From: Bacteroidales bacterium
GTDB taxonomy: Bacteria > Bacteroidota > Bacteroidia > Bacteroidales > UBA932
NCBI GenBank assembly: GCA_017430365.1
Contig: JAFRNC010000004.1
Location: 186,001-250,000 of the forward strand
DNA: 64,000 nt
Direction: 5' to 3'
This document shows positions 27,747 through 38,063 of the stretch, piece after piece. The notes beneath the pieces were generated by a model that was given only the letters and a program-made list of their open reading frames with translations, made no database searches and was not told the origin of the DNA. Position 1 is the stretch's first letter. Each line of letters opens with the position of its first letter. The position numbers were made by a program, and so were the translations under genes.

Positions 27747-27839
27747 CCCTTCATAATGACAGTCTGGCCGGAAGGCCCGTCTATGACCTGATAAGCCGCT
27801 GCGCGAACGACACATCCAACGAAGAAAGTTTATCGGGAT

Positions 27840-27958
27840 TTTTCGCTGCAACGGACGCATCAGTCTGTCAGGGTTTTACGCAAAGTGATCCCCCTCGTTT
27901 TGAGGGGGATCACTTTTCATAAGGTGCTGATAATCAAATGCGTCCGTTGCAGCGAAAA
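27840..27958. repeat. 21-bp perfect inverted repeat enclosing a terminator
   Basis: The left arm 27840-27860 (TTTTCGCTGCAACGGACGCAT) and right arm 27938-27958 are exact reverse complements separated by 77 bases. The 15-bp hairpin at 27882-27916 lies between them. No clear target duplication flanks the arms. A 16-base piece at 14063-14078 matches the right arm end in 15 positions and also lies next to a terminator. It could be a small inverted-repeat element or a nested RNA structure. Confidence 0.7.
27882..27916. terminator. Strong bidirectional terminator between the PII gene and GH94
   Basis: A perfect 15-bp stem (AAAGTGATCCCCCTC with its complement) has a 5-base loop GTTTT. A-runs and T-runs flank it on each side, so it works on both strands. 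It sits between two convergent operons and ends both the DUF1538-PII operon and the 13-gene PUL operon. Confidence 0.9.
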
Positions 27959-27987
27959 GTGTGGTGGCCGACGGACCGGGCAGCCCC

Positions 27988-30375
27988 TTAGACCGTCACT
28001 TCAACGGTATGTTGACCCGGCTTGTAGGGGATGAACACCTTGCCGGGGCCGCCCTCTACGCAGTGTACGGTGATATCATACCCGGCTTCTCGGAAGCGCC
28101 TGTGTACGCGGTAGGTCCCATATCTGAGCGGGATGCATGGCTCGATCAGCAGGCCGTCATACTGGGGTTTCACACCCAGGATGAATTCGCTCACGCATTT
28201 CCAGGTCCAGGCAGCGGTGCCGGTCAGCCAGCTGTTCTTGCCTTCTCCGGGACGGGCAGCCTCCGCTCCGGCCACCATCTGGCAGAACACATAGGGTTCC
28301 ACCTTCCGCAGTGCCTGCTCCTGGCAGCCGAAGGCCGGGGTGATCTTGGTATAGTGCCGCCAGGCGTTTTCAGCCCTGCCGGCCATTGCCTCGGCGATGA
28401 TCACCCAGGGATTGTTGTGGCAGAAGATGCCTCCGTTTTCCTTGTATCCCTGGGGATAGGAACTGATTTCGCCGTATTCGTACAGATATGACGAATATGC
28501 CGGAGCGTTCAGTACGAGTCCGTGTTCGCACTCCAGATGCTTTACGGCCGAATCCAGAGCCTTGTCGCACAGTCCCTCTTCAGCGCCGATGCGGGCCATT
28601 GCGCACCAGCCCTGGCTCTCTATGAAGATCTTTCCTTCATCACATTCGTGGGAGCCGATTTTCCGGCCATGGAAATCATAGGCACGCAGGTACCACTCTC
28701 CGTCCCATCCATATTCCTTTACGGAAGCTTCCATATCCTTTACGGCTGAACGGACTTCATCGGCGGAGCCATCCCCCAGCCTTTCAAGCAGTTCTGCGAA
28801 ATCCTTCCCTTCGGCCACGAACAACCCTGCGATCATAAGCGATTCAGCCTTTCCTCCCGCGACGTTTTCTGTTGTCTGGAAAGATTCGTCCGGATCGAGG
28901 GAGAAGCAGTTCAGGTTCAGGCAGTCGTTCCAGTCGGCGCGGCCGATCAGCGGCAGTCCGTGGGGACCGAGATTCGATGAGACCCTGTGGAACGATATCT
29001 TAAGGTGCTCCAGCAAAGTGACCTCGCTTCCCGGAACATTGTCGAAAGGCACCGGTTCATCCAGGATGGAGAAATCCCCGGTTTCCCTGAGATAAGACAC
29101 GGTTCCAAAAATCAGCCAGAGCGGATCGTCGCCGAAACCTCCTCCTATATCGTTGTTCCCGCGCTTGGTCAGGGGCTGATACTGATGGTAACAACCTCCG
29201 TCGGGGAACTGTGTGGCCGCGATGTCGAGTATCCTCTGACGCGCCCTCTCCGGTATCAGATGCACGATTCCGGCCAGGTCCTGATTGCTGTCGCGGAACC
29301 CCATGCCCCGCCCGATGCCGCTCTCGAAATAGCTGGCGCTCCGGCTCATGAAGAATGTTATCATGCACTGGTACTGGTTCCAGACATTTACCGTCCGGTC
29401 CAGCTCCGGAACATCCGACACGACGGTGAAACGCCCGAGCAAATCGTCCCAATAGGCACGCAGGGCTGCGAAGGCCGCATCCGCCCGGGCTCCCGTCGAA
29501 TATGCCTCCATCATTTCCCTTGCAGGGGCCTTGTTTATGACCCCGGGAGCGGAGAATTTTGCGTCGGCCGGGTTCTCCACATAGCCAAGCACGAAAATCA
29601 GTTCTTCAGAGGCGCCGGGAGCAATCTCCAGGTCAAAACGCTCCGCCGCGACCGGGCTCCAGCCGTGTGCCACCGAATCGCCCGATGTGCCGGCGGATAC
29701 CTGCGACGGTGCATCGAAACCGTTGTACATTCCGAGGAATGTTTCCCGGTCAGTATCAAAGCCGTCGAAAGGACGGTTCACTCCGTAGAAGGCATAGTGG
29801 TCACGCCGCTCCCGGTATTCCGTCTTGTGATAGATGGCGTCGGGACAGACCTCAACTTCACCTGTCGAGAGGTTGCGCTGGAAGTTCTCCATGTCGGTGG
29901 AGGCATTCCAGAGGCACCACTCGACGAATGCGTACAACTGGACACGTTTCACGCGGTCGGAGAGATTGGTAAGTTTCAGCCTGTGCACCTCGCACCTGTG
30001 CTCCAAAGGAACGAAGAACAAGGCTTCCGCCCGGAGACCGTCCTTCTCCCCGCAGATCCTGGTATAACCCATTCCATGACGGCACTCGTAGGAGTCGAGC
30101 GGGGTCTTACAAGGCTTCCAGCCCGGGTTCCAGACATTCTCCCCATCTTTGATATAGAAATACCGCCCGCCCGCATCCATGGGCACGCCGTTGTAGCGGT
30201 AGCGAAGGATACGGCGGAATTTGGCGTCCCGGCAGAAGCAGTAGCCGCCTGCGGTATTGGAGATCAGGGAGAAGAAATCCCCGGTGCCCATATAATTGAT
30301 CCAAGGCCATGGAGTATCCGGCCGGGTTATGACATATTCGCGCGCAGCGTCGTCAAAATGTCCGTAGGAATTCAT
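27988..30375 (-). CDS. GH94 cellobiose (or related disaccharide) phosphorylase
   Basis: Splits a beta-linked disaccharide with phosphate to a sugar 1-phosphate and a free sugar in the cytoplasm; no signal peptide. The 795-residue length fits cellobiose or diacetylchitobiose phosphorylase. The catalytic acid lies in [11 protein letters not shown] (Asp481 or 484). Other blocks are [22 protein letters not shown] (split here as [12 protein letters not shown] and [10 protein letters not shown]), [31 protein letters not shown] and [20 protein letters not shown] context with GH3, 2-epimerase and mannanase makes cellobiose from glucomannan or xyloglucan the likely substrate. It is the last gene of the operon. 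Confidence 0.9.
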   Translation of the reverse strand: MNSYGHFDDAAREYVITRPDTPWPWINYMGTGDFFSLISNTAGGYCFCRDAKFRRILRYRYNGVPMDAGGRYFYIKDGENVWNPGWKPCKTPLDSYECRHGMGYTRICGEKDGLRAEALFFVPLEHRCEVHRLKLTNLSDRVKRVQLYAFVEWCLWNASTDMENFQRNLSTGEVEVCPDAIYHKTEYRERRDHYAFYGVNRPFDGFDTDRETFLGMYNGFDAPSQVSAGTSGDSVAHGWSPVAAERFDLEIAPGASEELIFVLGYVENPADAKFSAPGVINKAPAREMMEAYSTGARADAAFAALRAYWDDLLGRFTVVSDVPELDRTVNVWNQYQCMITFFMSRSASYFESGIGRGMGFRDSNQDLAGIVHLIPERARQRILDIAATQFPDGGCYHQYQPLTKRGNNDIGGGFGDDPLWLIFGTVSYLRETGDFSILDEPVPFDNVPGSEVTLLEHLKISFHRVSSNLGPHGLPLIGRADWNDCLNLNCFSLDPDESFQTTENVAGGKAESLMIAGLFVAEGKDFAELLERLGDGSADEVRSAVKDMEASVKEYGWDGEWYLRAYDFHGRKIGSHECDEGKIFIESQGWCAMARIGAEEGLCDKALDSAVKHLECEHGLVLNAPAYSSYLYEYGEISSYPQGYKENGGIFCHNNPWVIIAEAMAGRAENAWRHYTKITPAFGCQEQALRKVEPYVFCQMVAGAEAARPGEGKNSWLTGTAAWTWKCVSEFILGVKPQYDGLLIEPCIPLRYGTYRVHRRFREAGYDITVHCVEGGPGKVFIPYKPGQHTVEVTV

Positions 30376-30392
30376 TGGGTTTCAGTATATAA

Positions 30393-31736
30393 TCACTTTT
30401 TAATCGGATATAGGCGCAGCAGGAGCAGGATCAGCAGGGCGATGGCGGCCGGGAACAGCGAGAAGATCGACCATATCATCCGCTGGACAGCGGGCTCGTT
30501 GGTTATGGTGACCACTGTCTGGCCGGTTGCGGGGTCGGTGCCGGAGATGAAGCCCGCCATTCCTAGGAAGAGCGCGACAAGCGCGCCGGAGATTGCGGAA
30601 CCGAACTTCTGGGCCATGGTACCGGATGAGAATATCAGACCCGTGGAGGATGTTCCGTTCTTCTCGGTGGCATAGTCGGCCACGTCGGCATACATGGACC
30701 ACAGCAGAGGGGAATAGAAACCGATGCCGACTGACGTCAGGATGACCATGGCCACCATCAGCCAGATGTATTTCGGATCCATAGGGATGAAGAAGAAGGC
30801 GATAGAGGTCACGGCGCAGATTACTGCCGACCATGCGAAAGCCTTGCGTTTCGATCCCACCCACTTCGTGAAACGGGGAGAGAGTCCGCCGAAGATCATG
30901 CAGGTAACTTCGCCGAAGGTCATGAACACCGTATAGTTGATGATCAGTCCGGAAACCGTGACGTCGCCGTGCAGGCAGTATTCAAGCAGATAACCGGCGA
31001 CGGCATAGCGGAATCCGTTGAAGAAATTGGTGCAGATTCCGATAAGCGTCAGATATATCCACGGCTTGTTGCGGAAAAGGTCGGCAAAGGGTTTGAACGA
31101 GAACTTCTCGGCTCGTACGGGCTTCAGGCGTTCCTTGGTGAGGAGGCCGCAGGCCAGTGTTCCCAGTGCGGCAAGCGCACCCAGCACCACGCCGAGCACG
31201 GCGTACTGATGGGATTCGGTGCCCCCAACCATTTTCTGGAGATACGGGAAGGAAAGCAGGGTGATGAAGCCCATGGCATAAGCCCCCACCATCCTGTAGG
31301 AGGAGAACTGGTTCTTCTCGTTGTCATCGTCGGTCATCACGCCGAGAAGAGAGCCGTAGGGCACGTTCACAGCCGTGTACACCACCATCATCAGCAGATA
31401 GAGCGTATAGGCATATATCCGCTTGCCCACAGGGCCCAGGTCAGGCGTATAGAGCAGAAGGGCGAATACCACGCCCAAAGGGATGGCGCCGAAAATGAGC
31501 CACGGCCGGTAGGTTCCCCAGCGCGAACGGGTACGGTCGGCTAGAGCTCCCATCAGCGGGTCGGTGATGACGTCGAACAGGCGCGCCACAAGCATCAGCG
31601 TAGCCGTGTCGGCCACGGTCAGGCCGAATATGTTTGTGAAGAAAAGCGGGAAAGCGATGGACATGACCTTCCAGGTGATGCCGCCGGCGGCGGCGTCGCC
31701 CAGGCCGTAGCCTATTTTTTCGGATAGTTTTGCCAT
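30393..31736 (-). CDS. GPH-family sugar:cation symporter (MFS)
   Basis: A 447-residue inner-membrane transporter with about 12 helices. GPH family marks include KIGYGLGDAAAGGITW near the N-terminus and DVITDPLMGALADRTRSRWGTYRPW. In known Bacteroidetes mannan loci the equivalent GPH transporter imports mannobiose next to a 2-epimerase and GH130; the same neighbours occur here. The ATG at 31736 (MAKLSEKIGYG) is 1 base after the epimerase stop; an upstream TTG would overlap that gene. Confidence 0.9.
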   Translation of the reverse strand: MAKLSEKIGYGLGDAAAGGITWKVMSIAFPLFFTNIFGLTVADTATLMLVARLFDVITDPLMGALADRTRSRWGTYRPWLIFGAIPLGVVFALLLYTPDLGPVGKRIYAYTLYLLMMVVYTAVNVPYGSLLGVMTDDDNEKNQFSSYRMVGAYAMGFITLLSFPYLQKMVGGTESHQYAVLGVVLGALAALGTLACGLLTKERLKPVRAEKFSFKPFADLFRNKPWIYLTLIGICTNFFNGFRYAVAGYLLEYCLHGDVTVSGLIINYTVFMTFGEVTCMIFGGLSPRFTKWVGSKRKAFAWSAVICAVTSIAFFFIPMDPKYIWLMVAMVILTSVGIGFYSPLLWSMYADVADYATEKNGTSSTGLIFSSGTMAQKFGSAISGALVALFLGMAGFISGTDPATGQTVVTITNEPAVQRMIWSIFSLFPAAIALLILLLLRLYPIKK

Positions 31737-31737
31737 A

Positions 31738-32922
31738 TTAATTGTCAAATAATTTCAATATTTCCAGACACATTCGGGAATTGTGGTAGGGGCACTTCCA
31801 GAAACCGGCCTTGGGCTGGGAGACATCCGGCGAGCCGTCGGGAAGGGTGGCCCAATGCCACTCCCCACCCTCGCGGTCGACCAGCCTGTCGCGGATGTAT
31901 TTCCACGCAGCCATGGCACGGTCGGCACCTTCGGAGTCGCAATGATACTTCCAGAGCCAGAGATTACCCACAACCGCCTCTGCCTGAACCCACCACTGGC
32001 GGGAATCGTCGTATGACCCGTCCGTAAGTCTCTCATACCGCATCGAGCCGTCAGGCAGGAGCCCTTCATTGCCCGCGCGCCCCATGGACAGGGCAAAAGG
32101 ACGGACACGCGAAACCACGTCGATGTCACGCGTTGCGAAAGCACATTCAAGCATCAGCCAAGAAGTCTCGATATCGTGGCCGTATGAAACCGCTCCGGGG
32201 AGGACGCTCCAGTCCCTCCTGAAATAGAGCTGGAGATGCCCGTCGGGGGCCATTATACGCGTGCATGTCAGGTCGAGCAGACTCACGAGCGCCTTTCCTA
32301 GTTCAGCATCGGGCCAGATGCGGTAAAGATTGGCGTACGCTTCCAGAAGATGGAGATGCGAATTCATGGTCTTGTCGGCGTTGATGTCGTGCGCCGAAAG
32401 GGACATATCTTCCAGCGGGGAGAAGTCCCGGGCAAGTGCCTCGATATAGCCGCCGTTCTCCCTGTCTGCGAAATGGTCTTCAACGACCCTGAACAGGGAC
32501 GCGGCAGCCGCCAGGACCTTCATGTCACGGGTTATCTTATAGAGTTCACTCAGGCCGTATATCGCGAAGCCCTGTGCATACAGTTGCTTCTTGTCATCCA
32601 GCCTCTCCCCTTCCGCGGTCACGCTCCAATACACCCCGCCGTTCTCGGCATCGACGAAATGCGGCAGGAACCAGTCACATGCGTATTTGGCCGCAGAGAG
32701 GTATCCGGGTTTGCCGAGGGCCCCGTAAGCGGCCGAGAAAGCCCAGATTATGCGGGCGTTGAGGATTATGCCGCGAGGGGCGTCATCCAGGATTTCACCT
32801 GATGCGGCTACCTCACCGTAGAATCCTCCCCGCGGGTCCCGCAATCCCAGCCAGAAGTCCAGGATATTGTGTTCCAGGACTTCGGCTGTCTCTTGCAGGA
32901 AAACGGATGTCCTTGTGTCCAT
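31738..32922 (-). CDS. Cellobiose 2-epimerase (AGE family)
   Basis: Epimerizes the reducing-end glucose or mannose of beta-1,4-disaccharides, for example mannobiose to mannosyl-glucose. The 394-residue cytosolic protein has the (alpha/alpha)6-barrel signatures of the family: MNSHLHLLEAYANLYRIWPD, SYGHDIETSWLMLE, RQWWVQAEAVVGNLW and GFWKCPYHNSRMCLEI, which hold the conserved histidines. N-acylglucosamine 2-epimerases are the main alternative, but the HDIETSWL and PYHNSRMCLE blocks fit cellobiose 2-epimerases. It feeds GH130 in this operon. Its start overlaps the GH3 stop by 1 base. Confidence 0.92.
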   Translation of the reverse strand: MDTRTSVFLQETAEVLEHNILDFWLGLRDPRGGFYGEVAASGEILDDAPRGIILNARIIWAFSAAYGALGKPGYLSAAKYACDWFLPHFVDAENGGVYWSVTAEGERLDDKKQLYAQGFAIYGLSELYKITRDMKVLAAAASLFRVVEDHFADRENGGYIEALARDFSPLEDMSLSAHDINADKTMNSHLHLLEAYANLYRIWPDAELGKALVSLLDLTCTRIMAPDGHLQLYFRRDWSVLPGAVSYGHDIETSWLMLECAFATRDIDVVSRVRPFALSMGRAGNEGLLPDGSMRYERLTDGSYDDSRQWWVQAEAVVGNLWLWKYHCDSEGADRAMAAWKYIRDRLVDREGGEWHWATLPDGSPDVSQPKAGFWKCPYHNSRMCLEILKLFDN

Positions 32923-35237
32923 CAGATATTCGGTGTATCCCAGACCTTGGTTTCAGTACAGTTGACCAAAGCTCCAAGGCCACCTACAGCGAGGCGGAAA
33001 TCGCCTTTCTCAAGGCGCCACCTGCCGTCAGCACCGACGAAAGCCAGTTCCTTGGCGGGAAGGTCGAAAGTCACGACCTTCGACTCGCCAGGCTGGAGCT
33101 CGATCTTCTCGAAACCGCGGAGGCGTTTCACGTCGGGAATCAGCGAAGCCACCAGGTCGGAGCTGTAGAGCAGCACGGCCTCTTTGCCGGCGCGGTCGCC
33201 GGTATTGGTGACCTTGACAGATACCTTGAGGACATCGCCGGCCTTGAAGGAAGTCTTGTCCACCTGGATGTCGCTGTAAGCAAAACTGGTGTAGCTCAGA
33301 CCGTGGCCGAAAGGCCACTGCACGTCCATGACGGCGTCGTAATTGTAAGCCCCCTCCATCACGTCACGGTGCTCGGAAACTTTGTAATCGTAGGTGTGGA
33401 GCGAATTGATGTGCTTGGAATAGGTGAACGGGAGTTTACCGGAGAAATTCTCGTCTCCCGAGAGCAGTGCAGCGAGAGCGTCTCCTCCATAGTTGGAAGG
33501 AAGCATCACGTCCACCACGGCCTTTGCCAACGGTTCGATGTCGCCGATGATACGGGGACGGCCTTCGTTGAGGACCAGCACGATGGGCTTTCCGGTAGCC
33601 GCCAGCGCCCTGACAAGGTCTTTCTGGTTGGCCGACAGGTTCAGGTCGTCCATGTTGCCGGGAGTCTCGCAATAGGAATTCTCGCCGACACAGCAGATAA
33701 TCACATCGCTCGCCTGGGCGGCAGCGACCGCTTTCTGGATACCGGTGGCAGTGTCATACTGCCATGCCATGGGGATTTCGACATACTCCACACCGGGAAC
33801 CCATGTCACGCGGGAGAAGCGTTTCTGAATAGCCTCCAGAATGGTATTGTACTGCGGAACGAACTCATCAGCAGCACCTTGCCAGCGATAAGACCATCCG
33901 CCGTTCAATGCGCGCAGTGAGTTGGCGTTCGGGCCGGTAACCAGGATGCGTTCCGTACCCTTGAGAGGCAGGATGCCTTCGTTCTTGAGCAGGACCTCCG
34001 ACTCGACTGCGGCCGCATATGACTCTTTTGCGAAACGCTCGCAGGCGAAATCGGGATAATCATGTTCCCAGACCGGATTCTCGAAGAGCCCGAGACGCAC
34101 CTTCAGGCGCAGTACGCGGCGCACGGCGTCATCTATGCGCGACATGGGAATCTCACCCTTCTCAGCCAGGTCCACTATGACGTTGACGCATTCGGGATCA
34201 TAGGGATCCATGATCATGTCAATGCCGGCGTTGATACCCATCGCCACGGCCTCACGCTTGTCGGCGGCGACGTGGTCGCGGGTGAAGAGATTGTCGATGT
34301 CGGCCCAGTCGGTGACGAGCATGCCGTCCCAGTTAAGCTGTTCCTTGGCCCAACCGGTCAGGAGAACTGCGTTGGCATGGGTCGGGATGCCATTGATCGA
34401 GGCGGAGTTGACCATAGCGGTCAGTGCGCCTGCCTGGAAGCACTCCTTGAACGGACGGAAGTATTTCTCGCGGAGGTCGTTCTCTGCTATGTAGGCCGGG
34501 GTGCGGTCCTTTCCGGTATGGGGAACACCGTAGCCCATATAGTGCTTCACGCTCACGGCCGCCTTTTCAAGGCCTATGTGATTCGGGTCGTCGCCCTGGA
34601 TGGCGACAGTCTCGACGCGTGCCATCTCAGCCTGAAGATAGGGATCCTCGCCCCAGCTCTCCCACTGGCGCGGCCAGCGCGGGTCGCGGCCTAAGTCCAT
34701 GACGGGCGAGAACACCCAGGGGACCTGGGCGGCGCGGGTCTCATAGGCCATGGCTTCGCCCATCATCCTGGCATATTCGCGGTTGAACGTGGCACCGATG
34801 TTTATTTCCTGCGGATAAAGAGAGCCTTCGATAAGGTAAGATGCGCCGTGGATCATGTCCAGGCCGTAGATGCAGGGGATGCCGATGGCTTCCATCGACT
34901 TCTCCTGGATCTGCCGTACCATGTCCGAAGTGTGCTCGCGGGAATGGGCGCCGTTGTTCATTACATTGAGTATCGAACCGACCTTGTATTCGCCGATGAT
35001 CTTGTCCAGCTTGGCAGGATCGATAGCCTCATGGGTATCGTCCTCCAGGACCGTGATTGTAAGCTGGACCAGCTGTCCGGCCTTTTCCTTGAGTGTCATC
35101 CCCTTCAGGACCTTCTCCACCTTCGCCTCAACGTCCCTGTCCTGCGGAATGGCGGGAGCGACTGATGGCTTGGATGAACAGGCTCCGATGATGACGGATA
35201 TCAGTACTGTTACCGATAATCTGAAAATGTATTTCAT
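32922..35237 (-). CDS. GH3 beta-glucosidase lipoprotein
   Basis: An exo-acting beta-glucosidase (or beta-xylosidase), exported as a lipoprotein: a type II signal with lipobox IIGAC (Cys20). The 771-residue protein has the GH3 N-domain (about 45-375; nucleophile Asp310 in MLVTDWADI), the C-domain with CVGENSYCETPG, and a fibronectin-III-like end (VSVKVTNTGDRAGKEAVLLY). It would release glucose from cello- or xyloglucan oligosaccharides in the periplasm or at the surface. The ATG at 35237 is chosen because the signal peptide begins there. Confidence 0.93.
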   Translation of the reverse strand: MKYIFRLSVTVLISVIIGACSSKPSVAPAIPQDRDVEAKVEKVLKGMTLKEKAGQLVQLTITVLEDDTHEAIDPAKLDKIIGEYKVGSILNVMNNGAHSREHTSDMVRQIQEKSMEAIGIPCIYGLDMIHGASYLIEGSLYPQEINIGATFNREYARMMGEAMAYETRAAQVPWVFSPVMDLGRDPRWPRQWESWGEDPYLQAEMARVETVAIQGDDPNHIGLEKAAVSVKHYMGYGVPHTGKDRTPAYIAENDLREKYFRPFKECFQAGALTAMVNSASINGIPTHANAVLLTGWAKEQLNWDGMLVTDWADIDNLFTRDHVAADKREAVAMGINAGIDMIMDPYDPECVNVIVDLAEKGEIPMSRIDDAVRRVLRLKVRLGLFENPVWEHDYPDFACERFAKESYAAAVESEVLLKNEGILPLKGTERILVTGPNANSLRALNGGWSYRWQGAADEFVPQYNTILEAIQKRFSRVTWVPGVEYVEIPMAWQYDTATGIQKAVAAAQASDVIICCVGENSYCETPGNMDDLNLSANQKDLVRALAATGKPIVLVLNEGRPRIIGDIEPLAKAVVDVMLPSNYGGDALAALLSGDENFSGKLPFTYSKHINSLHTYDYKVSEHRDVMEGAYNYDAVMDVQWPFGHGLSYTSFAYSDIQVDKTSFKAGDVLKVSVKVTNTGDRAGKEAVLLYSSDLVASLIPDVKRLRGFEKIELQPGESKVVTFDLPAKELAFVGADGRWRLEKGDFRLAVGGLGALVNCTETKVWDTPNI

Positions 35238-35242
35238 TTCTG

Positions 35243-36700
35243 CTAGTGTTTTTTGTGTTTCCTTGCGCGGTTGCGCCACAGGGCAGTCATCTCTTCAAGC
35301 GTCTTGCCCTTGGTCTCGGGCACAAGCCTCCATACGAAGACGGCCGCCACGATGCATATCACACCGTAGAGGATGTAAACGAAGAAGTGGCCGAAACGTT
35401 CGCCCATATCACCCAGCTGCATATTGTACATAGGCACGAAGGTACTGGACACGATGAAGTTGAAAATCCACTGGAACGCGACTGCCCAAGCCGTCGCACG
35501 GCTGCGTATGGTGTTGGGGAATATCTCCGAGATATAGACCCAGCATATGGGACCCCAGCTGAACATGAAGCAAGCGCTGTAGAGCATGATGCTTATGACC
35601 GGCACCAGCGGAGGAAGCGTCATCACGTTCGAGAGGGCGACACCCAGGGCGCCGACCGCCATGCCGAGCGAACCGGTGATCAGCAGGGGCTTGCGCCCGA
35701 GCTTCTCTACGGTGAACACCGCCACCAGCGTGAAGGAAATGTTGATGATGCCCATGATGACAGTGAAGAGCATGTTGTCCGAGACTCCCATCGACTCGAA
35801 AATACGCGGCGCGAAATAGAGCACCGCGTTGATGCCGATTATCTGCTGGAAGACCGAAAGCATGCAGCCGATGAATATCACCATGAAACCGTAGGCGAAC
35901 AGTTTTCCGATCTTTTCGACCGCAGTATCCTTTATCTCCTGAATGATCTCGCGGGCACGTTTCTCGCCGTTGATGTTGGCAAGGACGGTCAGGGCCTTCT
36001 CCTCATGCCCGTGAAGTGCAAGGTAACGCGGAGACTCCGGTACCAGCAGTATCAGCAGCGAGAAAAGGCCGGCCGGGAAGGCTTCGGAGACGAACATACG
36101 GCGCCAGCCTACTGAATTGGTCCACTCAACCAGTTGCGGGTCGTTGCTGTGGGACTGGATGATCAGGAAATTGACGAAATAAACCACCAGCTGTCCGAAA
36201 ATGATGGCGAACTGGTTCCATGAAACCAGTCTTCCGCGTCTCGAAGCCGGCGCAACTTCAGCGATATACATAGGACACAGCGCTGAAGCCAGACCGACGC
36301 CTATGCCGCCCAGGATCCGGTAGCAGTTGAAAGCGACCAGCAGGCCCCGGGAAGGGATGCCTTTCGGGAAGAAGATGAATTCAGGACAGTACGATCCGAG
36401 CGCGCTCAGCAGGAAAAGGATGCCCGCCATGAATAGTGAGCGCTTGCGGCCGATGCGCGAAGCGATCACGCCGGAAAGCAGGGCGCCGATGATGCATCCG
36501 ATGAGTGCGCTGGAAGTGGTGAACCCGTGCAGGCCGTCGGTATAGGTAAAGTCCGAGGCCCCTTGGAAGAAGGCCTGGAGACCGCGCTCGGCACCGGAGA
36601 TGACCGCCGTATCGTAACCGAACAGCAGACCGCCGATGACAGCCACAAGCACTATCCGGATCAGATAGGCATAACTGCCTGTTTGTCTGTATGACGGCAT
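35243..36700 (-). CDS. xylE: XylE-like sugar:proton symporter
   Basis: A 485-residue MFS sugar porter with 12 helices. Family motifs are GGLLFGYDTAVISGAE, SRIGRKRS, PMYIAEVAP...RGRLVSWNQ, FQQIIGINAVLYFAP, PESPRYLALHG and PETKGKTLEEM. The QQIIGIN and YFAP blocks are those of D-xylose:H+ symporter XylE. It sits next to xylA and xylB, so xylose is the likely cargo, although glucose cannot be excluded. The stop is 5 bases from the GH3 start. Confidence 0.92.
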   Translation of the reverse strand: MPSYRQTGSYAYLIRIVLVAVIGGLLFGYDTAVISGAERGLQAFFQGASDFTYTDGLHGFTTSSALIGCIIGALLSGVIASRIGRKRSLFMAGILFLLSALGSYCPEFIFFPKGIPSRGLLVAFNCYRILGGIGVGLASALCPMYIAEVAPASRRGRLVSWNQFAIIFGQLVVYFVNFLIIQSHSNDPQLVEWTNSVGWRRMFVSEAFPAGLFSLLILLVPESPRYLALHGHEEKALTVLANINGEKRAREIIQEIKDTAVEKIGKLFAYGFMVIFIGCMLSVFQQIIGINAVLYFAPRIFESMGVSDNMLFTVIMGIINISFTLVAVFTVEKLGRKPLLITGSLGMAVGALGVALSNVMTLPPLVPVISIMLYSACFMFSWGPICWVYISEIFPNTIRSRATAWAVAFQWIFNFIVSSTFVPMYNMQLGDMGERFGHFFVYILYGVICIVAAVFVWRLVPETKGKTLEEMTALWRNRARKHKKH

Positions 36701-36706
36701 GGCGGA

Positions 36707-38023
36707 TTACTTGCAGTAAAGTGCGACTATCGTTTCGTAAAGTTCCTGTTTGCCGGAAATCTGCCTGGGCTCACCCTTCTCCTTGGCGTAGCTGACAAGG
36801 TCCTCAAGTGAAAGCTTTCCTTCCTCGAATTCCTTGCCCTTGCCACTGTCGAACGAGGAGTAGCGCTCCTTGACCATCGCCGGGATATCGGATTCTTCGC
36901 AGATTGCGGCCGCATTGACGAGTGCGCGTGCCATGGCGTCCATCGCGCTTATGTGGGCGATGAAGATGTCTTCGGGGTCGGTGGAGTTGCGGCGGAGCTT
37001 GGCGTCGAAATTGGAACCGCCCGGTGCCAGGCCGCCGTTACGGATGATCTGGAGCATGGCAAGGGTAAGCTCAAAATTGTCGATCGGAAACTGGTCGGTG
37101 TCCCATCCGTTCTGGGCGTCACCGCGGTTGGCATCGACGCTGCCCAGCAGACCGTTGTCCACGGCCACTGCCAGTTCGTGCTCGAAAGTGTGGCCGGCCA
37201 GGGTGGCGTGGTTGACTTCGATATTCACCTTGAAATCCTTGTCCAGGCCATTGGCGCGGAGGAAACCGATCACGGTCTCGGTATCGACGTCATACTGGTG
37301 CTTGGTAGGCTCCATCGGCTTGGGCTCGATCAGGAAGGTCCCTTTGAATCCCTTGCCGCGGGCATAATCGCGCGCCGCCTTGAGCATGGTGGCAAGATGA
37401 TTCTTCTCCCTCTGCATCTGGGTATTGAGCAGGCTCATGTAGCCTTCGCGACCGCCCCAGAACACATAGTTCTCGCCACCCAGCTTGATGGTGGCGTCCA
37501 GGGCGTTCTTGATCTGGACCGCTGCACGGGCCACGACATCGAAATCAGGGTTGGTTGCCGCACCGTTCATGTAGCGTTTGTTGCCGAAGACGTTGGCGGT
37601 GCCCCAGAGGTTCTTGATGCCTGTGGCTTTCATCTTTTCAAGCAGATAGTCTGTGATATCCTTCATGCGGGCCTCGTACTCGGCGATATCCTCGGTATCC
37701 TCTACCAGGTCGATGTCGTGGAAGCAGAAATACTCGATGCCGAGTTTCTGCATGATCTCGAACCCTGCGTCGACCTTGGCTTTGGCGCGGCTGTAAGGGC
37801 ACTCGCCGTCGTCCCAGGCGTAATGGCGGGTCTGGCCGCCGAACTGGTCGCCGGAAGCCTGGCCGAGAGTGTGCCACCATGCCATGGCGAAACGGAGCCA
37901 GTCCTTCATTTTCTTGCCCATGACCATACGGTCGGGTTCATAGTAGTGGAATGCAAGTGGGTTCTTGCTTTCGGGTCCCTCGAAAGGGATCTTGCCGATT
38001 GTAGGGAAATACTCTTGTGACAT
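36707..38023 (-). CDS. xylA: Xylose isomerase
   Basis: Interconverts D-xylose and D-xylulose; cytosolic, metal dependent. The 438-residue sequence is full length. Key blocks are FCFHDIDLVEDTEDI (catalytic His-Asp), ENYVFWGGREGY, FLIEPKPMEPTKHQYD (metal ligand Glu), NIEVNHATLAGHTFEHEL and GSVDANRGDAQNGWDTDQFP. It is placed between the xylose symporter gene (6 bases) and xylB (40 bases), giving a complete xylose route in the PUL operon. Confidence 0.97.
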   Translation of the reverse strand: MSQEYFPTIGKIPFEGPESKNPLAFHYYEPDRMVMGKKMKDWLRFAMAWWHTLGQASGDQFGGQTRHYAWDDGECPYSRAKAKVDAGFEIMQKLGIEYFCFHDIDLVEDTEDIAEYEARMKDITDYLLEKMKATGIKNLWGTANVFGNKRYMNGAATNPDFDVVARAAVQIKNALDATIKLGGENYVFWGGREGYMSLLNTQMQREKNHLATMLKAARDYARGKGFKGTFLIEPKPMEPTKHQYDVDTETVIGFLRANGLDKDFKVNIEVNHATLAGHTFEHELAVAVDNGLLGSVDANRGDAQNGWDTDQFPIDNFELTLAMLQIIRNGGLAPGGSNFDAKLRRNSTDPEDIFIAHISAMDAMARALVNAAAICEESDIPAMVKERYSSFDSGKGKEFEEGKLSLEDLVSYAKEKGEPRQISGKQELYETIVALYCK

Positions 38024-38063
38024 AGGACTTAATTTATTATTGTTTACAAATTATTCACTTGAT

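Noticed and set aside
27761..27780. Small GGCC-GGAA-GGCC hairpin after the second PII gene
   Set aside because: Only four stem pairs and no T-run; the strong terminator further on explains termination.
28987..30675. 562-codon open frame antisense to GH94
   Set aside because: GH94 motifs are continuous on the minus strand; the plus-strand frame crosses into the transporter gene and has no recognisable domain.
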